This document shows positions 5,224-5,308 of a stretch of 5,308 nucleotides of DNA, one piece after another. Under the pieces are notes generated by a model that was given only the letters and a program-made list of their open reading frames with translations, was not told the origin of the DNA and made no database searches. Each line of letters opens with the position of its first letter. Position 1 is the stretch's first letter. Position numbers and translations under genes: made by a program. Origin of the DNA: Actinomycetota bacterium (GTDB lineage: Bacteria; Actinomycetota; Thermoleophilia; Solirubrobacterales; Solirubrobacteraceae); the NCBI GenBank assembly GCA_005883905.1, contig VAYD01000178.1, positions 1 through 5,308 on the forward strand, in the 5' to 3' direction.

Positions 5224-5308
5224 TCCTCGCGGTCGAAACCAGCTGCGACGACACCTGCGCCGCGGTCGTCACGTTCGGCGGCGAGATCCGCTCCAACGTG
5301 ATCTCCAG
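5220..5308 (+). CDS. tsaD: tRNA N6-adenosine threonylcarbamoyltransferase TsaD (5' end)
   Basis: Only the first 29 codons are present; the gene runs off the right edge. The start fits TsaD closely: MILAVETSCDDT (1-12) includes the hallmark ETSCDDT, then AAVV (14-17), and SNVIS (25-29) as in the family's SNVVSSQ-type segment. TsaD is the catalytic subunit that transfers threonylcarbamoyl from TC-AMP to tRNA A37. Its metal-binding His pair would lie downstream of this window. The start codon is TTG at 5220-5222, overlapping the rimI stop as TTGA. No other in-frame start is close by, and no strong Shine-Dalgarno sequence is seen, so translation is probably coupled to rimI. Confidence 0.93.
   Translation, partial: MILAVETSCDDTCAAVVTFGGEIRSNVIS

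Overview
The window looks like a very GC-rich chromosomal segment of an actinobacterium-like organism. The evidence is strong G/C preference at third codon positions, frequent GTG/TTG starts, a sortase-type (LPXTG) surface protein, and the gene order tsaE-tsaB-rimI-tsaD. A member of the class Thermoleophilia (Solirubrobacter-like) is my best guess. This rests on overall resemblance and was not confirmed by any search.

Layout. (1) Positions 2-232 (+) carry the 3' end of a membrane protein that is not identifiable from this fragment. (2) A perfect 14-bp inverted repeat (230-260) lies between this gene and the convergent cluster. Its outermost TGA on each strand is the stop codon of the flanking gene. 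(3) Positions 258-3292 (-) are a two-gene polysaccharide/glycoconjugate cluster. The first gene is a 787-residue protein that joins a GT4-type glycosyltransferase to a Wzx/MATE-like flippase of about 12 membrane segments. Its stop overlaps the GTG start of a class I SAM-dependent methyltransferase. (4) A 58-bp divergent control region (3293-3350) has a TANNNT -10 box facing each way, each 8 nt from a start codon. This suggests leaderless or nearly leaderless transcripts in both directions. (5) Positions 3351 to the window end (+) are a tightly packed operon: a small LPXTG cell-wall-anchored protein, then tsaE, tsaB, rimI and the beginning of tsaD. Junctions are overlaps of 14, 1 and 4 nt, plus one gap of about 22 nt.

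How the genes work together. On the minus strand, the fused protein could add a sugar to a lipid-linked glycan and move that glycan across the membrane, and the methyltransferase could modify the sugar or the chain. This is inferred from gene families and adjacency. On the plus strand, TsaB, TsaD and TsaE form the machine that transfers threonylcarbamoyl to A37 of ANN-decoding tRNAs (t6A). The TsaC/Sua5 enzyme that makes the activated intermediate is not in the window. RimI is a GNAT N-alpha-acetyltransferase that commonly accompanies these genes. The unexpected member is the LPXTG protein, which appears to own the promoter of the t6A operon.

I saw no tRNA, rRNA, CRISPR array, transposase or insertion sequence. 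The most unusual items are the palindrome that supplies both stop codons, the paired leaderless promoters, the glycosyltransferase-flippase fusion and the sortase substrate leading the t6A operon. None of these amounts to clear proof of a new biological system.
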